Positions 1-6,612 of a DNA stretch of 11,313 bases are shown piece after piece. Within the stretch, counting starts at the first letter, position 1. Every line of letters begins with the position of its first letter. The stretch is from contig PWXL01000150.1 in assembly GCA_003561145.1 (NCBI GenBank), positions 1 through 11,313 of the forward strand, given 5' to 3'. Both the position numbers and the translations under genes were made by a program. The DNA is from Candidatus Atribacteria bacterium (GTDB lineage: Bacteria > Atribacterota > Atribacteria > Atribacterales > Atribacteraceae). The notes beneath the pieces are model-generated. The model saw only the letters and a list, made by a program, of their open reading frames with translations, searched no databases and had not been told where the DNA came from.

Positions 1-3
1 AAG

Positions 4-41
4 GAACGCCCGCGAGTGAAACAACTTCAGGGCGTTCTTTT
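4..41 (+). terminator. Rho-independent terminator of an upstream off-window gene
   Basis: GAACGCCC (4-11) pairs perfectly with GGGCGTTC (30-37) and is followed directly by TTTT (38-41). The 18-nt loop is long but holds a short inner GAA/TTC pairing. The T-run lies on the right side, so it would end a + strand transcript entering from the left. No gene for it is visible in the window. Confidence 0.6.
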
Positions 42-353
42 CATACCTCTATGCAAGTATGAGATGATTCCTGGAGACAATGCTCGTGGTACACTGCATG
101 GATGTAAAAATGGACGAATACAGTCTTTTCCCCATTCCGCATGAAGTGGTACAATGGTTCGGGGATTTTTTAAGGGAATACACAGTGGTCTTCAAAAAGG
201 GCATGAAAGGAAACAATATTTTGGGGTAACAATGCACAGGGGAACCGGAAGCAACACGATTGGAGGTGAGAGGAGAACAGCTGTAAAAATATACAGGATT
301 GCATTATTCTTACTGTTCATGTACTCAACGATACAGATAGGGAGGTTGTTTGA
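42..353 (+). other. Long noncoding leader before the sugar-binding protein gene
   Basis: About 310 nt without a convincing gene. A 67-codon reading frame at 154-357 has no clear ribosome site or recognisable protein and overlaps the real start. Weak structure is present: TCATAC/GTATGA at 41-62, and a loose CCATT/AATGG stem (132-157) followed shortly by T6 at 166-171. A TACAAT at 150-155 could be a -10 box, but no good -35 precedes it. The transporter promoter and any control element must lie here or further upstream. No riboswitch class was recognised. Confidence 0.45.
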
Positions 354-1343
354 GTGAAGAAATTAACGTTGATAGTGATGGCAGTTTTTCTGGTGGTTTT
401 TGTAGCAGGCTCCGCGTATGCTCAAGAGGGAAAGCATTTTGAAGGAATACGGATTCGGTTTTTCGCCGGGGGACCTCCTGGTTGTCCTTTTGCTTCTGTA
501 GTATTGCGTGGTGCTGAAGCTGCCGAGCAGGATCTTGGGCCTTCAGTTGAATACGTATTTTCTGATTGGGATCCGGAAAAAATGGTCACTCAATTTCGTG
601 AAGCCGTAGCCGCACAACCTGACGGTATCGCTATTTATGGCGTACCCGGTGACGATGCTTTGGCCCCCTTAATCGAACAGGCCATTGAGCAGGGGACCAT
701 CGTTACTTCCCTGAACACTTCGCTTCCTGAAGCCGAAGCACAGTATGCGGGCGTGGGTTTTGGATATGTAGGCGCTGATCTTTATTATGCAGGGTACAAC
801 CTTGGACGTGAAGCAGTAGAGGTGTTTGGCCTCGGTGAAGGTGACAGGGCCATGGTATGGGGTCTTCTTTCTCAGCCAACGCGAGGTAAACGAACCCAGG
901 GAGCAATTGATGCATTCGAGGAAGCGGGCCTCGTGGTTGATTACATCGAAATATCACCGGAGGTGAATGCCGATCCACCGGCCGGTATCCCGGTTATCTC
1001 CGGATATATAGCGGCGAATCCGGACATAAAGGCCATAGTCACCGATCACGGTGGACTGACGGCTACTCAAGAGAGCTACTTCAAGGCCGCGGGCAGGGAA
1101 CCTGGAGAAATCCTGGGCATAGGGTTTGACCTGACGGCGGCGACTGTTGAGTCCATCCGCAATGGCTATACCCAGCTGGTTCTTGACCAGCAACCCTATT
1201 TACAGGGATACCTTCCCATCCTGCAAATCTGTATGACGCACAAATATGGTTTTGCCGGCCTTCACATTGATACCGGTTCCGGCTTTATTCACGAAGCGAA
1301 CGTTGAAGAATTAGCTCCCTTGGCTGAGGCGGGTATCAGATAA
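354..1343 (+). CDS. Sugar ABC transporter periplasmic substrate-binding protein (FrcB/RbsB-like, Peripla_BP_4)
   Basis: It should capture a sugar in the periplasm and deliver it to the ATPase and permease encoded next. The start is GTG at 354, preceded by AGGGAGG at 339-345 with 8 nt spacing. Residues 1-23 form a signal peptide: KK, a hydrophobic stretch, then AYA|QE. There is no lipobox cysteine, so the mature protein is soluble and periplasmic, which points to a diderm envelope. The mature part (about 305 residues) has the two-lobe layout of family 4 periplasmic binding proteins: an early strand and helix (FFAGGPPGCPFASVVLRGAE), 'PDGIAIYG', 'IKAIVTDHGG', and the late segment 'GIGFDLTAATVESIRNG...LVLDQQPYLQGYL' that is typical of ribose/fructose-type binding proteins. 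The exact sugar cannot be told. The stop TAA abuts the ATG of the ATPase gene, so the two are translated together. Confidence 0.93.
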   Translation: MKKLTLIVMAVFLVVFVAGSAYAQEGKHFEGIRIRFFAGGPPGCPFASVVLRGAEAAEQDLGPSVEYVFSDWDPEKMVTQFREAVAAQPDGIAIYGVPGDDALAPLIEQAIEQGTIVTSLNTSLPEAEAQYAGVGFGYVGADLYYAGYNLGREAVEVFGLGEGDRAMVWGLLSQPTRGKRTQGAIDAFEEAGLVVDYIEISPEVNADPPAGIPVISGYIAANPDIKAIVTDHGGLTATQESYFKAAGREPGEILGIGFDLTAATVESIRNGYTQLVLDQQPYLQGYLPILQICMTHKYGFAGLHIDTGSGFIHEANVEELAPLAEAGIR

Positions 1344-2189
1344 ATGGCTTCTCCAGGTGAAGTTTTAGTCAAGATGGAGAATGTCAGCAAGTCTTTTGGA
1401 CATGTGAATGTCCTCCGGAATGTTAATTTTGAAATCGGGCACAATGAAGTAGTCGGACTGTTGGGAGACAATGGAGCAGGAAAATCGACGCTCATAAAAA
1501 TCCTCACCGGTGTGCATACTCCCGATAAGGGCTCGATTTATTGGAAAGGCAAAAAAATTGTGCATTACAATGTCGCCAGGGCACGAGACCTTGGGATTGA
1601 AACAGTATTCCAGGAGCGGGCTCTGTCTGAGCAACATTCTTTATGGCGAAATGTATTTATGGGAAGAGAAGCCACAGACCGCTGGGGTTTTATAAATGTC
1701 AGTAAGGAAAAAAAAGAAACCCAGCGTATTATGCGTGATTATATGGGGTTCACCTCATCCGCTCTGACTACCGATGCTACGGTTGGTACAATGTCAGGTG
1801 GTGAAAAACAAGGTGTAGCGATTGCAAGGGCTCTCCATTTTCAGGCTGATCTCATCATTCTTGATGAGCCCACAACCGGACTTTCTCTATCGGAAACTCG
1901 AAAAGTTCTGGGTTTTGTAGAAGACATTAAAAAGCGTGGAAAGGCCTGCATTTTTATAACCCACAACATTTACCATGTATACCCTGTGGCCGAACGTATT
2001 GTGGTATTGGACAGGGGGACCATGGTCGGGCAGTTTGCCAAGTCTGATGTTACCTTGGAAGAATTGGTTGACCGGTTGTACCTGGTAGCGAAAACCGGGA
2101 GTCTCAGCGGACAGGAAACAAATGCATCTCTCTCTGATAATGCTACAGGAGAAGAAATAGGGCAAGACCGTCAAAGTGATATGCCTTAA
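1344..2189 (+). CDS. Sugar ABC transporter ATP-binding protein (FrcA-like, single ABC domain)
   Basis: A cytoplasmic ATPase that drives import through the permease encoded downstream. Motifs in order: Walker A GDNGAGKS at 41-48, Q-loop Gln90 in VFQERALSEQ, signature MSGGEKQ at 150-156 (LSGGQ variant), Walker B LIILDEP at 170-176 with catalytic Glu175, and switch His207 in ITHN. At 281 residues it has one ABC domain, as in FrcA, not the duplicated roughly 500-residue form of RbsA or XylG. The last 30 residues are polar and unconserved in appearance. The ATG follows the binding-protein stop with no gap. The nearest purine-rich site (GAGGCGG, about 1326-1332) is 11 nt away, so translational coupling is likely. 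A strong hairpin lies just past the stop. Confidence 0.94.
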   Translation: MASPGEVLVKMENVSKSFGHVNVLRNVNFEIGHNEVVGLLGDNGAGKSTLIKILTGVHTPDKGSIYWKGKKIVHYNVARARDLGIETVFQERALSEQHSLWRNVFMGREATDRWGFINVSKEKKETQRIMRDYMGFTSSALTTDATVGTMSGGEKQGVAIARALHFQADLIILDEPTTGLSLSETRKVLGFVEDIKKRGKACIFITHNIYHVYPVAERIVVLDRGTMVGQFAKSDVTLEELVDRLYLVAKTGSLSGQETNASLSDNATGEEIGQDRQSDMP

Positions 2190-2191
2190 TG

Positions 2192-2234
2192 ACACACATA
2201 TGACACCGCCTTGAAAGCGGTGGCATATGTGTGT
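2192..2234 (+). promoter_or_regulatory. Strong intra-operon hairpin between ATPase and permease genes
   Basis: ACACACATATG (2192-2202) pairs with CATATGTGTGT (2224-2234). After one A/G mismatch, CACCGC (2204-2209) pairs with GCGGTG (2217-2222), leaving a 7-nt loop. This is 17 pairs with one mismatch, beginning 3 nt after the ATPase stop. No T-run follows, so it is not a classic intrinsic terminator. It could stabilise the upstream mRNA or reduce readthrough into the permease. The loop and 3' arm (2211-2225) match the published catabolite-responsive element consensus WTGNAANCGNWNNCW, which may be chance. Confidence 0.6.
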
Positions 2235-2286
2235 TGGATATGGGAATGTCTTTTCCGCGAAGAGCTTCGTTATAGCGGCGGGAAGT

Positions 2287-2335
2287 GTATAATCGTGTTT
2301 TCATGACCGCACCCGTAGTATGTGTACGATTATAC
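2287..2335 (+). promoter_or_regulatory. Inverted repeat with a candidate permease promoter
   Basis: GTATAATCGT (2287-2296) and ACGATTATAC (2326-2335) are a perfect 10-bp inverted repeat separated by 29 nt. Each arm contains TATAAT, on + at 2288-2293 and on - at 2334-2329. The + copy could be a -10 box that starts transcription near 2300, some 60 nt before the permease ATG. No good -35 is seen (TTCGTT at 2266-2271, 16 nt away, is poor). The repeat might equally be a binding site or an RNA stem. Confidence 0.35.
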
Positions 2336-2361
2336 CAGATACATTCAGCAGGAGGGACGGT

Positions 2362-3315
2362 ATGGATTCTAACATTCTCAGGGAATCAAAAACCCAGATA
2401 AGCGTTTCGGTGGTCTTTGCGGCCATCCTTCTGCTTTTTATTATCGGTAATCCAGCTACATTTCTTTCCATGCGTATCTACTATTCCTTTATGGTAAGTG
2501 TTCCGTTCTTTGCCATCATGGCTCTCTCACTCACTCTGATAGTGATATGCGGAGAAATAGATCTTTCCTTTCCCGCTATCATGGGGTTCAGTGGATTTAT
2601 ATTCACCACGGTTTTCCATTTATCCGGTAGCGTGGGATTCGCCCTTTTCTTATGTGTACTGGTTGGTTTAGGAGCGGGGCTACTCAATGGATTGCTGATT
2701 GTTAAACTTCAGTTGCCTTCCCTGGTGACGACCTTGGGGACCCAGTTTTTTTGGATGGGCTTCACCATGGTTGCAAGCGGAGGTTTAGGAAAAACTCTTG
2801 TACCTACCAGGGAAAGTGTGCTCTATAACATGATGGTGGGGAGAATCGGTGGGATTATACCAGCCCAGATATTATGGATGGTACTCTTTGCAGTAATTTT
2901 ATGGGTGGTTTTGAACCGGCATCGTTTTGGAGCACACATTTATTACACTGGTGATAATCCAGCCAGCGCCCGGGTATTGGGGATAAACGTGAATCGGGTA
3001 AAAATGATCGTTTTTACCCAGATGGGGGCTTTTTCCGCTTTTGCAGGAGTGATATCCAGTCTCGAGGTTGTGTATTTCTGGCCTACACTGGGTCAGGGAT
3101 ATCTTTTACGGACCATTGCCGCAGTATTTTTAGGTGGAACCCCGGTAGAGGGCGGAATCGGAACTATATACGGTACTTTTATTGGAGCCTTGATTATCGG
3201 GAAACTGGAAGCGGGAATCATTGCCATGGGCATGCACGGTTTCTGGACTCAGCTCATTTATGGTTTGATTGTAGTAGTTTCAATTGCAATACACTCTGTT
3301 TTGCGGCGCCGCTAA
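2362..3315 (+). CDS. Sugar ABC transporter permease (FrcC/RbsC-like, BPD_transp_2)
   Basis: Inner-membrane channel subunit of the importer whose binding protein and ATPase precede it. The start is ATG 2362, because AGGAGGG (2350-2356) sits 5 nt before it; an in-frame ATG at 2320 lacks such a site and would add 14 unconserved residues. The 317-residue product is mostly hydrophobic with about 8-10 membrane spans. Family marks: GEIDLS at 64-69 (usually GGIDLS), LPSLVTTLGT at 118-127, GDNPASARVLGINV at 197-210 (the cytoplasmic loop that contacts the ATPase), and FLGGTPVEGGIGTIYGTFIG at 256-275. It ends in a basic tail, HSVLRRR. The length is usual for the family. It is separated from the ATPase by 172 nt with two inverted repeats, unlike the abutting first two genes, so its expression may be set separately. 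Confidence 0.93.
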   Translation: MDSNILRESKTQISVSVVFAAILLLFIIGNPATFLSMRIYYSFMVSVPFFAIMALSLTLIVICGEIDLSFPAIMGFSGFIFTTVFHLSGSVGFALFLCVLVGLGAGLLNGLLIVKLQLPSLVTTLGTQFFWMGFTMVASGGLGKTLVPTRESVLYNMMVGRIGGIIPAQILWMVLFAVILWVVLNRHRFGAHIYYTGDNPASARVLGINVNRVKMIVFTQMGAFSAFAGVISSLEVVYFWPTLGQGYLLRTIAAVFLGGTPVEGGIGTIYGTFIGALIIGKLEAGIIAMGMHGFWTQLIYGLIVVVSIAIHSVLRRR

Positions 3316-3318
3316 CAA

Positions 3319-3344
3319 GGAGGGCCTTTCGAAGCGGGCCCTCC
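3319..3344. terminator. GC-rich hairpin after the permease gene, possibly a terminator
   Basis: GGAGGGCC (3319-3326) pairs with GGCCCTCC (3337-3344) over a 10-nt loop, starting 3 nt after the permease stop. Neither side has a clear T-run, so it may only protect the 3' end or slow polymerase. It lies between convergent units (permease and rnpB) and could act on both strands. Confidence 0.4.
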
Positions 3345-3477
3345 ACCTGCTCAATCTCTCAGGATCAACCCCCTCGGCACGCCGGGGGCACCGGGGAATG
3401 AAAATGGAGAAAAACGGGGAAACGGGGATGTTCATGTATGATGTATGATTGCTGAAGGAGGATTTGAAAAATCATAT
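3345..3477. other. Noncoding gap between convergent permease and rnpB, with two small tandem repeats
   Basis: No gene is seen. A C5/G5 hairpin may form at 3369-3388. Two perfect tandem duplications follow: AACGGGGA twice (3413-3428) and ATGTATG twice (3434-3447). No intrinsic terminator with a T-run was found for the rnpB transcript. The rnpB P1 stem followed by the short T5 run on the - strand (about 3468-3472) is the nearest candidate. Confidence 0.4.
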
Positions 3478-3827
3478 CGGCAGGCCGGCCTATAAGCCGA
3501 GTTCTGTATCCTGTAAAGGACGGTAACCATCTATCTGGGAAACCGGTTGCCCGGTTCCTCGAGCGGCCAACCCGAAGGTCAGCGAGCAGCTTCGTCCCTT
3601 CCTATTCGGCCTTGCTCCGGGTAGGGTTTACCAGGCACAACAGTCACCTGTTGTCCGGTGAGCTCTTGCCTCACCTTTTCAGCCTTCCCTCCGGTTGGGA
3701 GGCGGTTTCCCTTTCTGTGGCACTTTCCCGGGGTTACCCCCGCTGGGTGTTACCCAGTACCCTGCTCTGTGGAGTTCGGACTTTCCTCGAGCGTGAACGC
3801 CCGCGGTTACCCGGCCGGCCTGCCGGC
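3478..3827 (-). ncRNA. rnpB: RNase P RNA, bacterial type A
   Basis: Catalytic RNA of RNase P, which cuts the 5' leader from tRNA precursors. On the - strand the conserved blocks appear in order: GAGGAAAGTCCGAACTCC near the 5' end (CR-I), GGAAAGTGCCACAGAAA and AAACCGCC (CR-II/III region), GGTAAACC..ACCCGGAGCAAGGCC (P10-11/CR-IV region), GCCGCTCGAGG, and ACAGAACTCGGCTTATAGGCC near the 3' end (CR-V). The ends pair perfectly as a 13-bp P1 stem: 3813-3825 with 3478-3490. The size of about 350 nt is usual. The promoter just upstream places +1 near 3827, at the base of P1. The gene lies downstream of the zinc-ribbon gene, but its own promoter makes it independent. Confidence 0.96.
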
Positions 3828-3832
3828 CTCTT

Positions 3833-3861
3833 ATTATACAGCTCTCTTAAGAGATTGTAAA
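3833..3861 (-). promoter_or_regulatory. Sigma-70 type promoter of rnpB
   Basis: On the - strand TTTACA (3861-3856) and TATAAT (3838-3833) are separated by exactly 17 nt. Transcription would start near 3827, where the RNase P RNA P1 stem begins. The box pair matches 11 of 12 consensus bases. The spacer contains a perfect 12-bp palindrome, TCTCTTAAGAGA (3843-3854). The promoter fits in the 62 nt between the zinc-ribbon stop and rnpB. Confidence 0.82.
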
Positions 3862-3887
3862 AGACTAGGGTCGAATTGGGAGTTGTG

Positions 3888-4595
3888 TTATGAAGGGGAG
3901 TAAATAAATCTTCCACAATTGGGGCAGCGGTTTACACCACCATCCTTGCGAATATTTTTCACCGTAGAAGTGGGGAGTGCAAGATGGCAGCCGGTACAGG
4001 TTTCACCTTGCAAGGAGGCCACAGGGTCAGGGTACCGCCCGGAAAGCTCCTCATAAATAGTGAGTGCCTGTGGAGAAAGCTTTTGTATCAACTGGTTTCG
4101 TTTGTGCTTCAGGCCAATGAGTTTTTTCTCTATTTCTTGTTTTTCCCGAATATGATTATTCAGTGCTTCACTACTTTCCTTTTCAAGAAGAGCATATGAT
4201 TGTTCCTGTTGTCTTAAATTTCTGTTTCCCGCTTCGACTGTTTCCATTTGTTGCAAGACACTATTTTCCAGGTTATCACGGCTTTTTTCAAAAGATTCCA
4301 TATTTTTCTCCCACTGGGAGAGCTCTTTGGAGGACGTTATTTCGCCGCCATAAAGCTTCTGTTTGGAGGAGTCCAATTTTTCTTCAATTTCTTTAAGCTC
4401 CAGTTCCTGTTCGGCCAGGTTGAGTTTTTCTTTTTCCTGCTTTTTGCGCAAATCTTCAAGGAGTGTGCTTTCACGCTGGAGGTTTTCCCTCAAGGCCAAT
4501 ATACTTTTTTCTACTTTTTCGATTCGTTTTTTCAGCTGTAATATATTTAAATCAGTATTTTGGAGGGCTAACAAAGTCTCAATTGTTGGATCCAA
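3888..4595 (-). CDS. Coiled-coil C4-type zinc-ribbon protein (DUF164/zf-RING_7, HP0958/CdsZ-like)
   Basis: The 235-residue product starts at TTG 4595, preceded by GAGGAGG with about 6 nt spacing; no ATG or GTG fits better. Residues 10-175 are charged heptad-like helix, predicted to form a long antiparallel coiled coil. The turn-region motif KLYGGEITSSKEL (80-92) is the hallmark of the family. The C-terminus is a zinc ribbon with Cys200-x2-Cys203 and Cys224-x2-Cys227. Known relatives include Helicobacter HP0958 (FlgZ, an RpoN and flagellin-mRNA binding protein) and Chlamydia CT398 (CdsZ, binds RpoN and a secretion ATPase). In most bacteria the role is unknown. It lies 26 nt after the Nif3 gene, and this pairing recurs in other phyla (for example Mycobacterium Rv2229c-Rv2230c), so the two are probably one operon. 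The function here is not provable from sequence. Confidence 0.88.
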   Translation of the reverse strand: MDPTIETLLALQNTDLNILQLKKRIEKVEKSILALRENLQRESTLLEDLRKKQEKEKLNLAEQELELKEIEEKLDSSKQKLYGGEITSSKELSQWEKNMESFEKSRDNLENSVLQQMETVEAGNRNLRQQEQSYALLEKESSEALNNHIREKQEIEKKLIGLKHKRNQLIQKLSPQALTIYEELSGRYPDPVASLQGETCTGCHLALPTSTVKNIRKDGGVNRCPNCGRFIYSPS

Positions 4596-4621
4596 GCGTT
4601 TCCTCCTCTGTTAAGAACAAT

Positions 4622-5737
4622 TTACACTTCATCTTCAAATATCATTTCTACCTCAAGACCTCTTTCATCTGCCACACGGCGGAAGCGCTGGAATACTTTT
4701 TCCATGGCCCGCCTTTCTCCGTCGGAATGGGGAACGGGGATAACAGTGATTCCCTGCAGGCGTAAAAATTCTATCTGGTGATGTGATAAATCTCCGGTGA
4801 GAAAAGCATCAGCTTGAAGTTGTACGACTTCTTGTAGGAAGCTTCCCCCGCTTCCCGGACAGAAGGCCAGGCGGTGTAACATATTGTCTGGTGCCGGGGC
4901 AGGATGGTAGGGAGCTATCGGTTTTCCAGCTGTCGGGATGAATGAACGTGCACGATCAGCCAATTCCTTGGGAGTCAGCGGAATTGCTGTGTGTATCACT
5001 CTGCCCAGTCCTGTTTTCGGTTTTCCGGTATAGGCGAGACCGTACATATCGATAACTGGTTCTTCGTAAGGATGTATTTTGTGGATTGCTTCCAGAACAG
5101 CAGTCAAGCTGCTCCCGGTCACGGTAATCTCCAGGCGTATTTCACGTGAGCGCTCCATGACCCCATGTTCTCCGACGTAGGGATTGCTCCCTTCCAGAGG
5201 AGTGAAGGTCCCGGTTCCTTCAACCGAGAAGCTGCAATGAACGTATTGGCCTATTTTTCCCCCCCCGGCGGAAAAGGCTGCGTCCATGATCTTTTCCAGG
5301 TGTTCCAGGGGGCTGTAGGTAATGACTTTGTATGTAGATTCGGGATACACAGGACGAAGGGGAGACGGTGATTCACTGAATCCCATGCTTTTCAACCACT
5401 CGTCAGCCAGACCCCCCTCTACTGCATCGAGGTTGGTGTGATGAGCCAGGACGGAAATACCCCTTTGATAGAGATCGAGGATGAGTGTACACCAGGGGTC
5501 GTTGCTGTCCAGCCGAGAGAAAGGTTTCCACAGGGGAGGGTGATGGAGATAGAGAAAATCGGCATTACAGGTTTCAATCTTATCCCAAAGCGGTGGAACA
5601 ATTTCCAGTGCTCCGAAAACAGTATGTACTTTCTCTCGCCTGCCTCTCATCTGAAGACCAACGGGGTCTTGGGGGGCGGCAAGTGTGAGAGGACAAAGAG
5701 TATTGAAAAAACCAACGACTGTATCTATTGTTTCCAC
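4622..5737 (-). CDS. Nif3-family dinuclear metal-centre protein (YqfO/YbgI type with inserted domain)
   Basis: A widely conserved protein that forms ring-shaped hexamers with a two-metal site; its reaction is unsettled (it has been annotated as GTP cyclohydrolase I type 2). The start chosen is GTG 5737, with AGGGA about 7 nt upstream. The frame stays open to an ATG at 5773, but that lies inside the tRNA gene. The 371-residue length matches the Gram-positive YqfO form. Metal ligands are visible: His65-His66 in LHHP, Asp104 in HTNLD, and His337 with Glu341 in PHSDGER. The middle section, about 135-235, carries the PII/CutA1-like insert with the marks HCSFSVEGTGTFTPLEGSNP and HPYEEPVIDMY. The usual WDNVGLQ near the N-terminus reads QDPVGLQ (23-29), and an extra His precedes HTNLD. 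It is likely co-transcribed with the tRNA 24 nt upstream and the zinc-ribbon gene 26 nt downstream. Confidence 0.9.
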   Translation of the reverse strand: METIDTVVGFFNTLCPLTLAAPQDPVGLQMRGRREKVHTVFGALEIVPPLWDKIETCNADFLYLHHPPLWKPFSRLDSNDPWCTLILDLYQRGISVLAHHTNLDAVEGGLADEWLKSMGFSESPSPLRPVYPESTYKVITYSPLEHLEKIMDAAFSAGGGKIGQYVHCSFSVEGTGTFTPLEGSNPYVGEHGVMERSREIRLEITVTGSSLTAVLEAIHKIHPYEEPVIDMYGLAYTGKPKTGLGRVIHTAIPLTPKELADRARSFIPTAGKPIAPYHPAPAPDNMLHRLAFCPGSGGSFLQEVVQLQADAFLTGDLSHHQIEFLRLQGITVIPVPHSDGERRAMEKVFQRFRRVADERGLEVEMIFEDEV

Positions 5738-5761
5738 ATTGTGTTCCCTGAGGTAAGATGA

Positions 5762-5836
5762 TGGTGGGTCCACCTGGGATCGAACCAGGGACCGACCGGT
5801 TATGAGCCGGTTGCTCTACCCCTGAGCTATGGACCC
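5762..5836 (-). tRNA. tRNA with anticodon CAU (elongator Met or Ile2)
   Basis: A complete cloverleaf is present on the - strand. The acceptor GGGTCCA pairs with TGGACCC, followed by A73 and an encoded CCA (5764-5762). The D-arm is GCTC-AGGGGTA-GAGC, the anticodon arm ACCGG-CTCATAA-CCGGT, the variable loop CGGTC, and the T-arm CCTGG-TTCGATC-CCAGG. The G1-C72 pair and the lack of the three G-C pairs of initiators exclude initiator tRNA-Met. CAU is read as Met, or as Ile (AUA) if C34 is changed to lysidine by TilS. The CUCAUAA loop resembles many Ile2 tRNAs but also some elongator Met tRNAs, so the choice is left open. Confidence 0.96.
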
Positions 5837-5850
5837 ACGAACGCCCTTAG

Positions 5851-5878
5851 ATTATCATATGTACCGGCCAAGAATCAA
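5851..5878 (-). promoter_or_regulatory. Candidate promoter of the tRNA-nif3-zinc ribbon unit
   Basis: On the - strand TTGATT (5878-5873) and GATAAT (5856-5851) lie 16 nt apart, with the predicted start about 8 nt before the mature tRNA 5' end. It lies within the 95-nt gap after hisIE. No terminator hairpin was seen in that gap, so readthrough from the his genes is also possible. Confidence 0.5.
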
Positions 5879-5931
5879 GACACACGAGATACCAATTTGC
5901 GCTTACTTCTTATTCCCGCATCTCATCCGAC

Positions 5932-6612
5932 TCATGACTCCCGATCCTTATGTCGATCTATGAGTTCGCGGCACATGTCCAGGAAGGTAAGATTTTCTTT
6001 TTTGAGGAGAACAAGCAAGTGGTACAGCAGATCCGCCGCCTCCCACCGTACTTCTTCCTCTTTTTTTTCACTTTCCTCCATGGAGGCCAAGAGAACCTCC
6101 GTCGCTTCCTCTAACAACTTACGAAGCACCTTTTGACGTGGAGCATTAAGGAGTGAAAGAGTATAGGAGGAAGCATTACCGCTTTTGGCACGTTTTTCAA
6201 TAATATTGAACAATTCCTGCGGAAAAGCAGCCATGGGGTAGGGAGGGGAATCGTCTCGAGGCAGTGAAACCTCATATTGGTGTATTTTTCGGTGAAAGCA
6301 GGAAAAATGTTTTGTATGGCAGGCTGCCTTTTGCTGTTCTACCTGGACAAGGAGGGCATCACCGTCACAATCGAGATACACACCGCAGACCTTTTGTGTA
6401 TGGCCGCTGGTTTCACCCTTGCGCCAGAGAGCTCCACGGCTCCGGCTGTAAAACCATGTTGTGCCGCTTTCCAGTGTGCGCGATAATGCGTCCCGGTTCA
6501 TATAAGCAAGCATAAGAACTTTCCCACTGACTACATCCTGTATAATCGCGGGGATAAGCCCTTTTTCATCAAAAGAAACCTGCTGTAAGAGTTTATCCAT
6601 CATTCCAATCAT
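5932..6612 (-). CDS. hisIE: Bifunctional phosphoribosyl-AMP cyclohydrolase / phosphoribosyl-ATP pyrophosphohydrolase
   Basis: Catalyses the second and third steps of histidine synthesis: PR-ATP to PR-AMP (C-terminal HisE domain), then ring opening to ProFAR (N-terminal HisI domain). HisI, about 1-120, shows TSGHTQ at 68-73, the metal-binding DCDGD at 81-85, ACHT at 97-100 and SCF at 104-106. HisE, about 130-226, shows SYT at 149-151, LLEEATEV at 166-173 and EAADLLYHLLVLL at 191-203. The 226 residues match the fused enzyme. The start ATG 6612 overlaps the 3' end of hisF by 20 nt. In-frame ATGs at 6603 and 6600 are alternatives, because GGA precedes them closely and no strong ribosome site precedes 6612. 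It is the last his gene of the cluster. Confidence 0.95.
   Translation of the reverse strand: MIGMMDKLLQQVSFDEKGLIPAIIQDVVSGKVLMLAYMNRDALSRTLESGTTWFYSRSRGALWRKGETSGHTQKVCGVYLDCDGDALLVQVEQQKAACHTKHFSCFHRKIHQYEVSLPRDDSPPYPMAAFPQELFNIIEKRAKSGNASSYTLSLLNAPRQKVLRKLLEEATEVLLASMEESEKKEEEVRWEAADLLYHLLVLLKKENLTFLDMCRELIDRHKDRES

Noticed and set aside
4..14. GAACGCCCGCG shared with rnpB (near 3796-3806)
   Set aside because: An 11-bp match inside two unrelated RNA structures, with no flanking similarity; likely chance.
154..357. 67-codon + frame before the binding-protein gene
   Set aside because: No ribosome site, no family-like sequence, and it overlaps the well-supported GTG start at 354.
3612..3903. 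Two + frames of about 80 codons
   Set aside because: They run across rnpB and its promoter; conserved RNase P RNA sequence explains the region.
5738..5773. ATG start for Nif3 at 5773
   Set aside because: It falls inside the tRNA acceptor end; GTG 5737 has a ribosome site and fits the family N-terminus.
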